A stretch of 64,000 nucleotides of DNA, taken from assembly GCA_029339195.1 (NCBI GenBank), contig JAPTJF010000176.1, forward strand, positions 1 through 64,000. The letters run 5' to 3'. The DNA comes from Micractinium sp. NFX-FRZ. Taxonomy: Eukaryota; Chlorophyta; Trebouxiophyceae; Chlorellales; Chlorellaceae. Of this stretch, positions 21,066 to 30,856 are shown piece by piece; within the stretch, counting starts at the first letter, position 1; each line of letters begins with the position of its first letter. Under the pieces are notes generated by a model. That model saw nothing but the letters and a program-made list of their open reading frames with translations, was not told the origin of the DNA and searched no databases. The position numbers and the translations under genes were made by a program.

Positions 21066-21225
21066 CCAAAAAAAGTGGCAACCAAAGTGGAATGAAATGT
21101 TTGTGCGTCTGAGTGTTACGCCCGATCACTAAGAGCAGCACAAAAGGGACCATCTGTCGTCCAACCGTACAGTGCTGTGCAAGGAGGGGGCAGGGAGGAG
21201 CCCCAAGTACTGTGCCCTCCAGCCT

Positions 21226-24200
21226 TCAAGCTGCCGTGCTGCTCAGCTGCTGGCTGCACCGCTGCAGCGCCTCAAGCAGGGCCGCCTCCGCCGCCGCCGT
21301 CAGCCGCTTGCTTTCCGCCACTTCTGCCACCGCCGCGGGCGCCGCCGCCGCCACCGCTGCCGCGAGCTCAGCGAGCCGTGCCGCCGCCTGCGCTGGCGGC
21401 GTGCCGTCCAGAAAGCCGCGCTGCAGGGCCAGCAGCTGCACCACTTGCTCCTCCAGCGTCAGGCTTGTGTGGGGGGGCTGGGGGAGGGCAGCGGCCACCA
21501 CTGCGGCCCGCAGGAGCGAGCGCTCGACTGCGGGGTCGTCGATGGAGGCAGAGAAGCGGGCTGCATCCACCGCCTGAGCCAGCTCCAGCCGAACCTGCAA
21601 CGCAGGCGGGAGGGGGGCAAAGGGAGGTCGACGTTTGTGTGTGGAGGGAACAAGGGAGTGGGGTGCTGCACAGTGGGGTTGTTGAAAGGGGGAGGTGGAG
21701 ACGAGTGGCTTGAGTGCCGAGAGAAGCAGACTAGATAAGGGCGAGCAGAGAAGAGGTAGCGGCAGTGCCGGGCTGCATCAACCGCTGCGGGGAGGAAGGG
21801 GGAAGGGGGGTGGGTGGGTGAGGTGAAGAGCCGCCGCAGTGTCATTCCTGGTTTGCCTTCACGCACACATGCAGGCACACATAATTCCACCAAGCAATCA
21901 AGCAATGATACAGCTACAATGTGCCCCCCTCCTCCCCACGGGCAGCACCTCCACGGGCAGGGAAGGAAACGTGTGTCCGCCCTAAGCCCGCCTCGCGCCA
22001 AACACCAGTGAAACACAAAACACATTTTTTTGTGTAGCCTAAAAACTTCGTTTTTTAGATTCCTGGCCAAAAAGCCAGCCGCCGCCTCTCACCAGTGGGG
22101 CCAGCACCTCCATGGCAGGGAAGTACGCGCGCGAGCCGATGCGTGAGATGGACAGCTGCGGGTCAACTGTCACGCCGCCGGTGGCTGCAAGCAAGGGCAG
22201 GGGGACGGTACACAGGGAGGAGGGTGTGGGAGGGTGTGGGAGGAGGCGGTTGGGCATGAGGAGGCCGCTCAGAAGCATGTGGGAGGAAGCGATGGGGCAT
22301 TGGGGGGGGGAGGGGGGGGGTCACCGCCAGCCCATCCGGTGGCTGCCCAAGGGAGAGGAGGCCCACTTTCACCCAGCTGGCACATGATTGGCACAACTGG
22401 CCACCCCCGACACCACCCACCCCCACCCCCACTTCCTTCCTTCACACAGGCAGCCTTCCTACCGCCGCCTCACCTGCATCCCGCCCTGCTTGGAGGACCA
22501 ACCCCCACCTCCTCCCTCAACTATACAACATAGAAACCGGAGCCATGTCTTTCTTGAGAGAACCCCAACCCTTCCACCCACCGCCTCACCCGCGTCGCGC
22601 CCCGCCTTGAGCACCACCTGCCCATCGGTGATGGACATCAGCTCCTCCACCACCTCGGTCCTCAGCTCCTGGGGCCCCAGCTGCCGCCCCGCCCCCGACA
22701 GCTCCTTGGCATCCACAGCAGCCAGCAGCTTGGCCTTCTGGTCGGGGGAGAGGTGCTTGTAGGCCTCGATCTTCTTGCGCGCACGCCGAGCCTCGCCTGC
22801 ACAGGGGGCGGACGGCGGCGGGCGTTAGCACAGGACACAGCAGCTTGAACTGCTGCCTTGGAGGAGAGGGCTTTGTGGGCTTTGGTTCTCTTCCGCCTCC
22901 CGTGCAGAAGGAGAGGGGCTCAAGGGAGTGTGGGCGGGAAGCAGTGTGGAGGATGGTGGCGGGAGAGGCGCGCAGCTTGCCAGCAAGGCGTGCGGCATGG
23001 AGCCCACACAAGCCCCTGCCTGCCCCTGCAGCGCTGCCGCAAGGCATGCGCCGCTGCGGCCTCCCCGTGCCCCCACTCCTGCAAGTGCCCCCACTCCTGC
23101 CGTTACCACCACCCCAGCCACTGTGACCAACCCCTCCTGCGCATGCGCGTTGGCTTCACTGGCTGGGCTCACCGCTGGCGGGCTGCCCGGGCGTGACCAT
23201 GAGCAGCGTCATGGTGCCGCCCCGCAGGCGGCGGTGCATCTTGGCGGCGCGCTGGATGAGGCTGGAGATGAACCTGCAGGGGAGGGAGGAAGATAGGTGG
23301 AGACCATGCACCGGCTTTCAAGGCAGCTGGCAAATGGTGGCAGTGGCCAAACGCAAGGTGGCACGAGGGTGGTTGAGGATGCACCTGCCAGTCAGGAGGA
23401 AGGTAGCAGGCATGCCGACAGGTGAGGCAGAACGGGAGAGAGGGAAGGGCTGGTGCGGCAGCGGGGCAGCAGGGGAGGGCACTCGGGGCCCGCCTGGCCG
23501 GGCCAACTCCACACGCACCTGCAGTCGCTGTCGCCTTCTCACCCTCACAATTGCAACTGTGTCACCGCTGCCCACAACAATCTGCACTCACATTCCGCAA
23601 GTCACCAGCAACCTCCCCCGCTAGTCCACACGCCCTCACCTGCGCCGCTGTGCCGCCGCTGCCGACACCAGCATTCCCTCATACTCCACAAGGTCCTCAG
23701 GTGACTCTGCTGCTGAGCTGGCGCCCTCCTCGTCCGACGCCGCCGCTGAGCTGGCGGGCGGCGCCGCCGCTGAGCTGGCGCCCGCCTCCTGAGCCACCGC
23801 CGTCGCCTTCTGCATCTCCTCCAGGTCGGTCTCGGTGGCTGCCAGGGCGGGGAAGGGAGGGGGAGAGAGAGAGGGAGAGTCAGGCTGCTGGTGATGATCA
23901 TAACAGGGGTGGTGGGGGTGGCAAAGGGAGGCACAAACCAGCCAGCAAAGAAGAAAGCGGGTGCATGAACTTGCGCAAGTCGCTGATGGGTGTGAGGCAT
24001 CAAAAGTTATGGGGCGCGGCAAAGCAAACACGTCTCAGTCAAGTCCTGAGCTCATGTGCACATTGGGCCTGGCGGCCATGGGGCAAAGGGATGGGCGTGG
24101 TGGGAGGGCGGCATGTGTGCGGGAAGGAGGTGGGGGGCGGGGCAAGTTCATGAGCAAGGTGGAACGGGAACAGACATGCGGGCAAGGTGCTGTGCGCTGC

Positions 24201-27029
24201 GGGCGAGAAGGCACACCGGGCTCGGTGACACCGTGAGGACAGACACTACAACCCCAACAGCTTGTTGCGCACCTGCTTGCAGGGCGGAGCCTAGGGTTGC
24301 CATTGCATAAGTGATCATCTCCCACATGCGCACCTGCAGGGCAGGATGGGAGCGTGAACAACAAGGACAGCTACGGCATTGGCAGCACAGCAGCCAGTGC
24401 AACGGCAGCCGCCGCCCGTGTCTTCTGTGCCTGCTGTGCCCTGCCCTGCGCGCTCAGCGCACACACCATGACGGACACGTCGTTCAGCACCACCAGCGAG
24501 TGCCCGCCCTCATCGCGCACGCGCTCCCCAATGCTGCACGCCGTGAGCACAGCCGCGTACTGCTCGCCCAGGGGCCTGCAGTGCAGGGGCGGCACGTGTG
24601 GCAGGAGATGTCAGAGATGACGGCAGCGGCGGCCAGTCAGCCACAAGGCTGTAGACTTGAGGCATGGTTCAGCAACCGAGCCCCGCCCACTTTCAGATGC
24701 ATAACATACATGCCCGCACCTGTCGCCCGTGGCCGCCACCACGGTCGTGTACTCCAGGCAGCCAAGCGAGCGAAGCTGATCCACCGTGCGGGCCAGCTGC
24801 TCGGGGCTGGAGCCGACGGCGGCGTACACGCAGCGCACCCCGGTGCCCTTCTGCCCCAGCACCGCGTCGATGCACAGCTGCGGGGAGGGGAGAGGGGCGG
24901 GGGCAAAGCGGGGGGAGAAGGGGAGGTGGGAGGGAGACAGTGCGGGCAGCGTGCGGCTGGAACTAGCAGGTGCCCTGCTGCAGCAAAACACAATGTTCAT
25001 GCGCAGCTGCGAGGATGGGAGGCGACGGGATGTGTGTTGATGGAGGGGCGGGCCGTGAAAACGTGCAGCACGGAGGTCGGCGAGCAACGGCATGGGGTGT
25101 ATGCGCGGGTGCACGCAGGCGGGCAGGCGGGTGGGAAGCCCAGCTGGCTGGCAGGCAGCACCTGTGTCTTGCCGCTGCCCTGCGGCCCCACAATCTGCTG
25201 CGCCTGGCCGCGCCCCAGCGGTGTGAGGATGTCAAATGCCTGCGGGGCAGCATGGGTAAGAACAGAGGAAAGAGAGGAAGTTTGGCCCAGGGGAGTGAGG
25301 AGGTAAAAACCTTGTGGAGGGCAGCACACGAATGTGTGGAGGGAGGGCAGGAGAGGTACGTTTCTTTATCTCAACCCGTGCCTCCTCAAGGCCTGCTTGA
25401 CGTCCAGCAGCGCGGCCTAACCCCCGCCTCGACCCCCTGCCGGGCCCCTGCCTGACCTTACCTTCACTCCCGTGAGCAGCGGCTCGTTGATCTGCTCCCG
25501 GCTGTCCATGTCCGGCTGCCCATTCAGCAGCGGCAGCACCTGGTCTGTGCCGATGGGCAGCGCCGCTGCCGCCGCTGCCGCCGCCACTTGCTGCTGCTCC
25601 CCCGCGCTGCCGCTGCCGCTGCCGTTGGCACCGCTGCCGCTGCTGCCGCTGCTGCTGCTGCTGCTGCTGTGGTCGGCGGGCTGCACTCCGGGGTAGGGCC
25701 TGCCCAGGAAGTCCACCACTTGCCCCACCAACGCATCACCCACTGCAGGATTTTAGAAGGGAAGGTATGGCAGGTAGGCAGGCAGACGGGCAGGCAGGCA
25801 GGCAGGCAGTTGACGCACATGCTGATGCAGATGCCATTGCTGCGCTGCACGCTTCAGATGCATACAGGCACGCAGGCCGAGCGCCGTGGCAAGCGGGTGA
25901 GGGCAGGCTGGAAAGAGTGCAAGCAAGCGCCTGTGTGCATGCAGAGGACGAGAGGGCAGCGCCCGGCAGGTGGCGCCCGCCCGTACAAGCAGCGCCAGGC
26001 TGGCGCCCACCTGGCACCATCATCTGCTCGTACTCCCGCTTCGTGGTGGGCCCCTCTTCCCCGTCCAGCACCTGCAGCATTGGTTTTATGATGTTGAGAA
26101 AACTCCTGTTGTTGCAGCAGTGTGTGAGCATGCAATCGCAGTGAGTGGGGCACCGCAGCAGCGGCGGCATCGAGTGCATACCAGCCCAAGACGCGCCTGC
26201 CCACTCGGTAGGTATCATGTGCTGGTGGTGCCTAGCTCACCTGCAGTATGCCCAGCACCTGGCACTCCACGCCATCGCCCACAGACACCAGGTCCGCTCC
26301 GCCCAGCAGCAGGGCAAAGACGACGTTGTCGGAACGCCTCCACAGCATGACGCTGCGGGGGAGGGCGCGAGGCGGGAGGGTCGGGGGGAAAGCCCGTCAG
26401 CGGCGGGAGGTGGTGCCAAGCTGGGCGCATGCGGTAGCACGTGCAGTGCAAAAAAACTTCGGCCAACTGAGCGGGTACCACCAGGCCAAGACGCAAGCCT
26501 TGTGCAAGGACGCCGCCTACACTCAGGCGCAAGCCAGGGAACCCTGACACCTCGAAAGGTGCACCGAGACGCGCACCCGCGTGCGCCGCTGGAGAAGGCA
26601 AGGCAGGTGCCCACATCGGCATCGTTGTTCAGGCCCTCGATGATGGCCACATTATCCTGGGCATACAGCACCTGCGGCAGACGGGGCAGCTGGTGAGCAG
26701 CCTGGCCGCCGGGCCGTGGGTGCGCGCGGCCGGCAGGGCAGCGGCAGCGGCAGCGGTGCTGCTGCGCGCTCCCTCACCCTGCCGACGTCCACTTGGGAGG
26801 CGGCGATTTGTCGTTGGACCTCCAGCTGGCTGGGCTTGAGCGTGCGCTGCTTGAAGATGCTCATTTCCTGCTCCCAGTCCTCCACCAGCTCGCCCTCGCC
26901 GTCCTGCGCCCTTGGGCGCCCCTGAAGCCGAGCGCCATTGCTCTGGAGATTGCAGCGCCGCGTCCGAGCTGGCGCAAGGGCCCTGGGCAGCCCGCAGAAC
27001 CTCCCTGCGCAAGTGGCAGGCTGCAGCAT
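21226..27029 (-). CDS. Divergent nuclear F1-ATPase alpha-subunit-like protein
   Basis: Fourteen exons in reverse order: 26778-27029, 26577-26671, 26241-26352, 26011-26071, 25462-25742, 25162-25239, 24720-24877, 24467-24575, 24273-24333, 23640-23838, 23173-23273, 22590-22796, 22093-22184, 21226-21594. They join in one frame to about 724 residues; F1 alpha is usually 500-550. The N-terminus (about 40 residues, Arg/Ala-rich, few acids) looks like an organelle transit peptide. Seen: VMLWRRSDNVVFALL barrel region, VGDALVGQVVDFLGRPYPG, INEPLLTGVKAFDILTPLGR, P-loop GPQGSGKT (canonical alpha has GDRQTGKT), AATGDRPLGEQYAAVL, and LVVLNDVSVM where alpha has a DD Walker B. Extra length comes from Ser/Gly/Ala inserts in two exons. 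It is probably not the standard ATP synthase subunit but a derived paralogue; its role is unknown. Start chosen as the first ATG before the transit-like stretch. It shares its upstream region with the TPR gene. Confidence 0.82.
21558..21790 (-). repeat. Acceptor-side exon echo (AVDAAR)
   Basis: Exon sequence encoding AQAVDAARFSAS (about 21548-21584) has a copy at about 21764-21785 in the upstream intron, reading AVDAARHCRY and preceded by a ccccgcag acceptor-like end. Confidence 0.75.
21930..22128 (-). repeat. Donor-side exon echo (FPAMEVLAPL)
   Basis: The exon end ttccctgccatggaggtgct (minus strand, about 22100-22120) recurs as ttccctgcccgtggaggtgc about 150 bp further into the following intron, near 21945-21967. 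Confidence 0.75.
22456..22617 (-). repeat. Donor-side exon echo (VLKAGRDA)
   Basis: The exon end and donor at about 22571-22617 (minus strand: GGTGCTCAAGGCGGGGCGCG, then a gtgagg donor) is copied at about 22456-22503, where it is followed by the same gtgaggcgg...ggaagg. Confidence 0.8.
23273..23405 (-). repeat. Weak acceptor-side exon echo (RFISSLIQRA)
   Basis: On the minus strand, cag followed by GTGCATCCTCAACCACCCTC near 23385-23366 resembles the real edge cag plus GTTCATCTCCAGCCTCATCC at 23273. The match is visible but decayed. Confidence 0.5.
24841..25021 (-). repeat. Acceptor-side exon echo (QLCIDAVLGQKG)
   Basis: About 52 bp spanning the acceptor and exon start at 24841-24893 recurs at 24970-25021. 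The exon reads QLCIDAVLGQKGTG; the copy reads QLRMNIVFCCSRAP. Both are preceded on the minus strand by a pyrimidine-rich stretch ending in gcag. Confidence 0.82.
25200..25325 (-). repeat. Acceptor-side exon echo (AFDILTPLGR)
   Basis: The exon start reads PQAFDILTPLGRGQAQQ across the splice site (about 25200-25245). A copy about 75 bp upstream (25275-25320) reads PQGFYLLTPLGQTSS. Confidence 0.8.
25571..25672 (-). repeat. Trinucleotide-rich low-complexity insert in F1-alpha-like exon
   Basis: Runs of gctgct and gccgct triplets code for Ser/Gly and Ala-rich sequence between the GRPYPG and VLPLLNGQ segments. It is an in-frame insertion relative to ordinary alpha subunits. Confidence 0.75.
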
Positions 27030-27780
27030 GGCCCGGGCGACAATTGGAGTTGCAGCACCACCCAATGTGCAGCCAATAACTGCAGCGACGGCCAGGGAGC
27101 TGGCTGGGCTGCCCCGCCCACTCGCCGCCTCAGCACAGCGGGCGGCAGCACGGCGACAGCTCGAGCGCTCCCCGATTGCGGCAGTCCCCTGCTCGCAACC
27201 CGATTGCCTTCGAAAAGTATACTCAAGCTAAATCTGATCTGCACGGGTAGGTTTAACGGTTCAGTGCATCATTGGGGACGGGTAGCCATTTGACGAGTGC
27301 GGCTGGGGGAGTGTGCCGCTGTCAAGCGGGAAGGACGTCCAACGCGGAGGACATGTCCTGCCTGCATACCCCCGATGAGGGAACCACAGTGGTTGCTGCA
27401 ACACGGCCCCAGTTTTGGGGAGCCAACATGAAGTGGCACCTGTCAGAGCATGCGCTTTGAGAACGCAGCATGAGTGGCCAGCAAGCGTCACAGCCAGGGA
27501 CATGGGTTCCTTGGGGAGCGCTCAAGCCCACAAAAGGTTGCAGCTTCCACGCAGACGTCCGCATGACTTCTGCATACACATGGGTGAGGAGGGGATTAAA
27601 ACCGGTTGCATGTGAGTTCAGGTACACCCGGAGCATGCTGAGCACGGCGCACCGCCAGGTCACCACGAGCGGCGGGAAAGGAAGGAATGCGCCTTGCGAT
27701 GCCAGCGATCAGTACATCGTTGGACCTTGTGCACTTCTCTCACATCCAACAACACCCCGCCGAAGCCTGGAGCTGCTGGA
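27030..27780. promoter_or_regulatory. Divergent upstream region shared by F1-alpha-like and TPR genes
   Basis: About 750 bp between two start codons pointing away from each other. It is more AT-rich near 27200-27240. No clear TATA box; no conserved coding sequence. Both promoters and 5' UTRs must lie here. Confidence 0.6.
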
Positions 27781-30285
27781 ATGGAGAGCCTGCGAGTGCA
27801 GACCTCCCTCCTGCGCCACCAGGCGACTCGGGATCGGCTCTTCGTTAGTACAACGGGTCGCCGCTCTTTATCAGCGGATCGCCGTGGCGCCTGCACTCCA
27901 TCCGCTGGCCTGGCTGGAAGGTGTGGCGGCAGTGGTGGTAGCCCCGGCGGCGGCTTTGCCAGCAGCGCTGCGGCAGCTGGGCGTGCAATCTGCCCGTTGC
28001 CGGCTGGCTGGACCAATCTGTTGACTACGACGCATGCCTCCCCACTTCTGGCCCCCGCCTGCAGGCGGGCGCTGCTTGCAGGGGCCGGGGGAGGCCTGGC
28101 GCTTGGAGTGGGCGTGTTGGCTGTGGGCGGTGCGGTGGCGATGGCGGCGGCAGCAGCAGGGACAGACCCCAATGCACTCGTGCGCACTGGGATGAACAAG
28201 TTTCGGCAGGTGGGCCTGTTGCAGAGTTGTCAGCCTTGAGGTTATTTGCACCTTGCATTCATGACTTGCTTCAACTGGAGCCCGCCAATGCCAGCAAGCA
28301 ACGAGTTGAGCTGGCAGGAGGGGGGGGGGTGCAACCGACACCACATCAGTTCCTTGTGGCTCGGAAATACCCTTCATGTGCCGCACTCACGTGCACGGAT
28401 GCTTCTTCACTCTATGTGCAGAATGACGTGGAGGGGTCGGTGGCGGACTTTGACGCTGCCCTGGCGGCACGCGCCGCCATCCGGCCCTACCTCTGGCAGC
28501 GCGGGCTGAGCCTGTACTATCTGCAAGAATACCAGGAGGGGGCGCAGCAGGTGAGAGGGGTTGGGTAGCGGTGATGTTGGAGGTCAGTGCTGATGTGGGT
28601 AGTCAATGACGTGGTGGATGGGCATGTGGGCAGCTGGCATGTGGGGCCCCTTCCTCCCCTCTTCATCACCCTCACCCCCCCCCCCCCCACCCCCCCCCCT
28701 GTCTCTCACCCCCTTCTTTCCACCCGCAGTTTCGAGACGACGGTGCGATCAGGATGTGGGCCTGCCTGCCTGCCTACCCGCCTGTGCCTGCTGCGTGTGC
28801 CCACCACCAGGCGGCGCAGCTGCCATGGCATTGCGTGGTTGTGCTGCGCCCCCCTGCTGCACAACCAGCCCTGTCCCCTGCCCCCACATGCAAGTTGCCA
28901 CCCTCCCTCCTCCCTCTGAGCCTCCCCCTGTGCCTGTTCCTCTCCACCTGCCTCTCCCCGCAGTTGCGGTGAACCCTAATGACACAGAGGAAAGCATTTG
29001 GGCGTTCCTCTGTGAGGCGCAGATGGTGGGGGCAGACGCGGCTCGCCAGCAGTTCCTGCAGGTGCGAGGGGCCAGGCTTTGGTGGTCCTCCTGCCTGTCT
29101 CTTTTACCTTTCAAAACAATCCGCGGGCGCTGGGCGCTGGCCACTGGTGCTTTGTTGGGGCACGGGGCGGTGGGCCCTGGTGTGACGGGCTCTGTGCAGT
29201 GGGCAGCGGTGCGATGTTGGGGCATAGAGACATATCTTGAGCCCGTTGTGTGACACAGTGGGGATGGCTCATCTGCCAGCAGTTCCTGCAGGTGTGCGGC
29301 GCGTGGAGGGGCACTGGGCAATGGGCGCTTGTGGCTATTGATCTGCAGCTCTTGCAGTCGTCTGGGAGGCAGGCAGACAGGCAGAGATGCAGGCACTCGC
29401 TGCATGCAGGCGCGCGGGCTGCTGCTGCCCCTGGCCCTCCCGCTTCAGCAGCACCGCCTGCTTGGTGCTATTCTGCCGCAGGTGGGGCGGGACCCGCGGC
29501 CGGTCATGCGAGCGGCGTACGAGTGCTTCAAAACGGGAGCACAGCCAGAGGCCATTCTGCAGGTGGGTGGGCACTGATGCAGTCAGGCGGGCATGAGTGT
29601 GGGCAGGTGGGCACTGTTGTGGTCAGGCGGGCATGACTGTGGGCAGGTGGGCGGCCCTGCGGGTGGGCGATGCATCCAGGCATTCCTGTTACCAGGGACC
29701 CTCGCCACTGGTGTTGCAGCTGGGACTGCCCCGCCCGCCCGCCCCGGCCCAGGGGTCTCCACCTGCATGACGCCAGCAGTGCATGCTGTTGATGGTGCCA
29801 GCACGCCACCGCCACCACCATCCGCTGCTGATTGCTGCCCCTGTGCTGGCCTGGCCACGCAGGCTGCGGGCGGCGACAAGCAGGGGCATGACGCATTCTA
29901 CGCGCTCCTCTATGTCGGGCTGTGGCACGAGGCGCACGGCAACGCCCAGGCGGCACAGGACGCGATTGTGCAGGTACTGCTGGCAGCCTCTGCCAGCATG
30001 GGTGGCTGCCAGCCTCACACCTCTGCCTGCCTGAAGGCCTGCAAGCCTGCCTGCCCTGCCTCATACCTGGCTGCCTGAACACGAGACCTACACAAAGGCC
30101 GCCTCCCTGCTGCATGCCTCCCTGCCTGCCATCCCTCTATCCTGCTGGCAGAGTTTGTGCCACCTGACACCGGCACTCCTGCTGCCTGCCTGCAGTCGGC
30201 CCGCACCGCCTACGCCAAGCAGTCTGGGGACTACATGGCTGCGCTGGCTGCGGTGCACTGCCAGCGGCGGGGCTGGGAGGTGTGA
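27781..30285 (+). CDS. TPR-like protein, probably plastid- or mitochondrion-targeted
   Basis: Seven exons: 27781-28209, 28422-28550, 28730-28742, 28964-29061, 29482-29562, 29863-29973, 30196-30285; one frame, about 316 residues. The first about 95 residues are Arg/Ser/Ala/Gly-rich and acid-poor, like a transit peptide, followed by a hydrophobic segment (LALGVGVLAVGGAVAMAAAA) that could be a thylakoid-transfer or membrane signal. The rest is helical and TPR-like: GMNKFRQNDVEGSVADFDAA, AIRPYLWQRGLSLYYLQEYQ, FRDDVAVNPNDTEESIWAFL, HDAFYALLYVGLWHEAHGN. The same arrangement occurs in plant chloroplast TPR-like proteins of unknown biochemical role. ATG 27781 is the first in-frame ATG. The third exon is only 13 nt and carries FRDD plus the first base of a Val codon; without it the frame breaks. 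Confidence 0.8.
28672..28701 (+). repeat. C homopolymer tract
   Basis: Two long C runs separated by a single a, about 30 bp upstream of the 13-nt exon. They probably form part of its polypyrimidine tract and are a likely spot for sequencing error. Confidence 0.85.
29041..29330 (+). repeat. Donor-side exon echo (QQFLQ|gt)
   Basis: The exon end gccagcagttcctgcaggtg (about 29045-29064) recurs exactly at about 29275-29294 and is followed by a related stretch (ggggcactgggc...gggcgct). The second copy lies in the intron ending at 29481. Confidence 0.82.
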
Positions 30286-30856
30286 CAGCCAAGAGGCATG
30301 GCTTGATGGCTCATGATTGGCAGGCCCCTCCTGACTGGCCGCCACGCCCCCAGCTGCTGCTGCTCGGGTGCTGCTGTTGACCCGCCCCGACCCTCTCAAT
30401 CTCTCGCCTCAAACTGCTCATCACATTCCATCATCAAACCCTGCTCTCCGTTCCCTCTGAATCCTCGGTTTCAAGCACTGCAACGCATTCTGCCTGGCTC
30501 TACCGACCCTGCATGTGTCGCCCAGGGCATTAATCTGCTTCCCCTGTGTGCTCAGCTAAGCGTGTTTACAAGCGGACCGGTGGGTCGTGATCCCGACTGC
30601 TTGCATGGGTGCGCACGCGAGGCGCGCACGGCGGCGCACCGCCCTCCCGTGGGGGCCGGCACGCCGCAGACGTGGGTGGGGTGCGCAACGGCGGCAGCAG
30701 CAGAGCGCGCCCGTTCGCTCGCCGCCCGCCGCCGCCGCACCAGCTGCTGCTGCCCGGGCGGGGCTGCCTGCCTGCCTCCTCAGTGCGCGCGACGCCGGCG
30801 CCGGCTGCACTCTTGCATCCCGCGTTGACGTGGCACGCGCTGGCGTGGCGAGGCGT
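30286..30856. other. Convergent intergenic region between TPR and eS6 genes
   Basis: 3' flanks of two converging genes; no conserved coding sequence seen. A candidate eS6 poly(A) signal lies at 30566-30570. Confidence 0.55.
30566..30570 (-). terminator. Candidate TGTAA poly(A) signal for eS6
   Basis: TTACA on the + strand reads TGTAA on the minus strand, about 290 nt past the eS6 stop codon. Confidence 0.45.

Larger units (their letters stand above)
20415..21225. other. Convergent intergenic region
   Basis: 3' flanks of the SBP/U-box gene (+) and the F1-alpha-like gene (-). It is less GC-rich than its surroundings (around 20600-21110). A 14-bp palindrome gggcttcgaagccc lies near 20545. No coding sequence seen. 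Confidence 0.6.
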
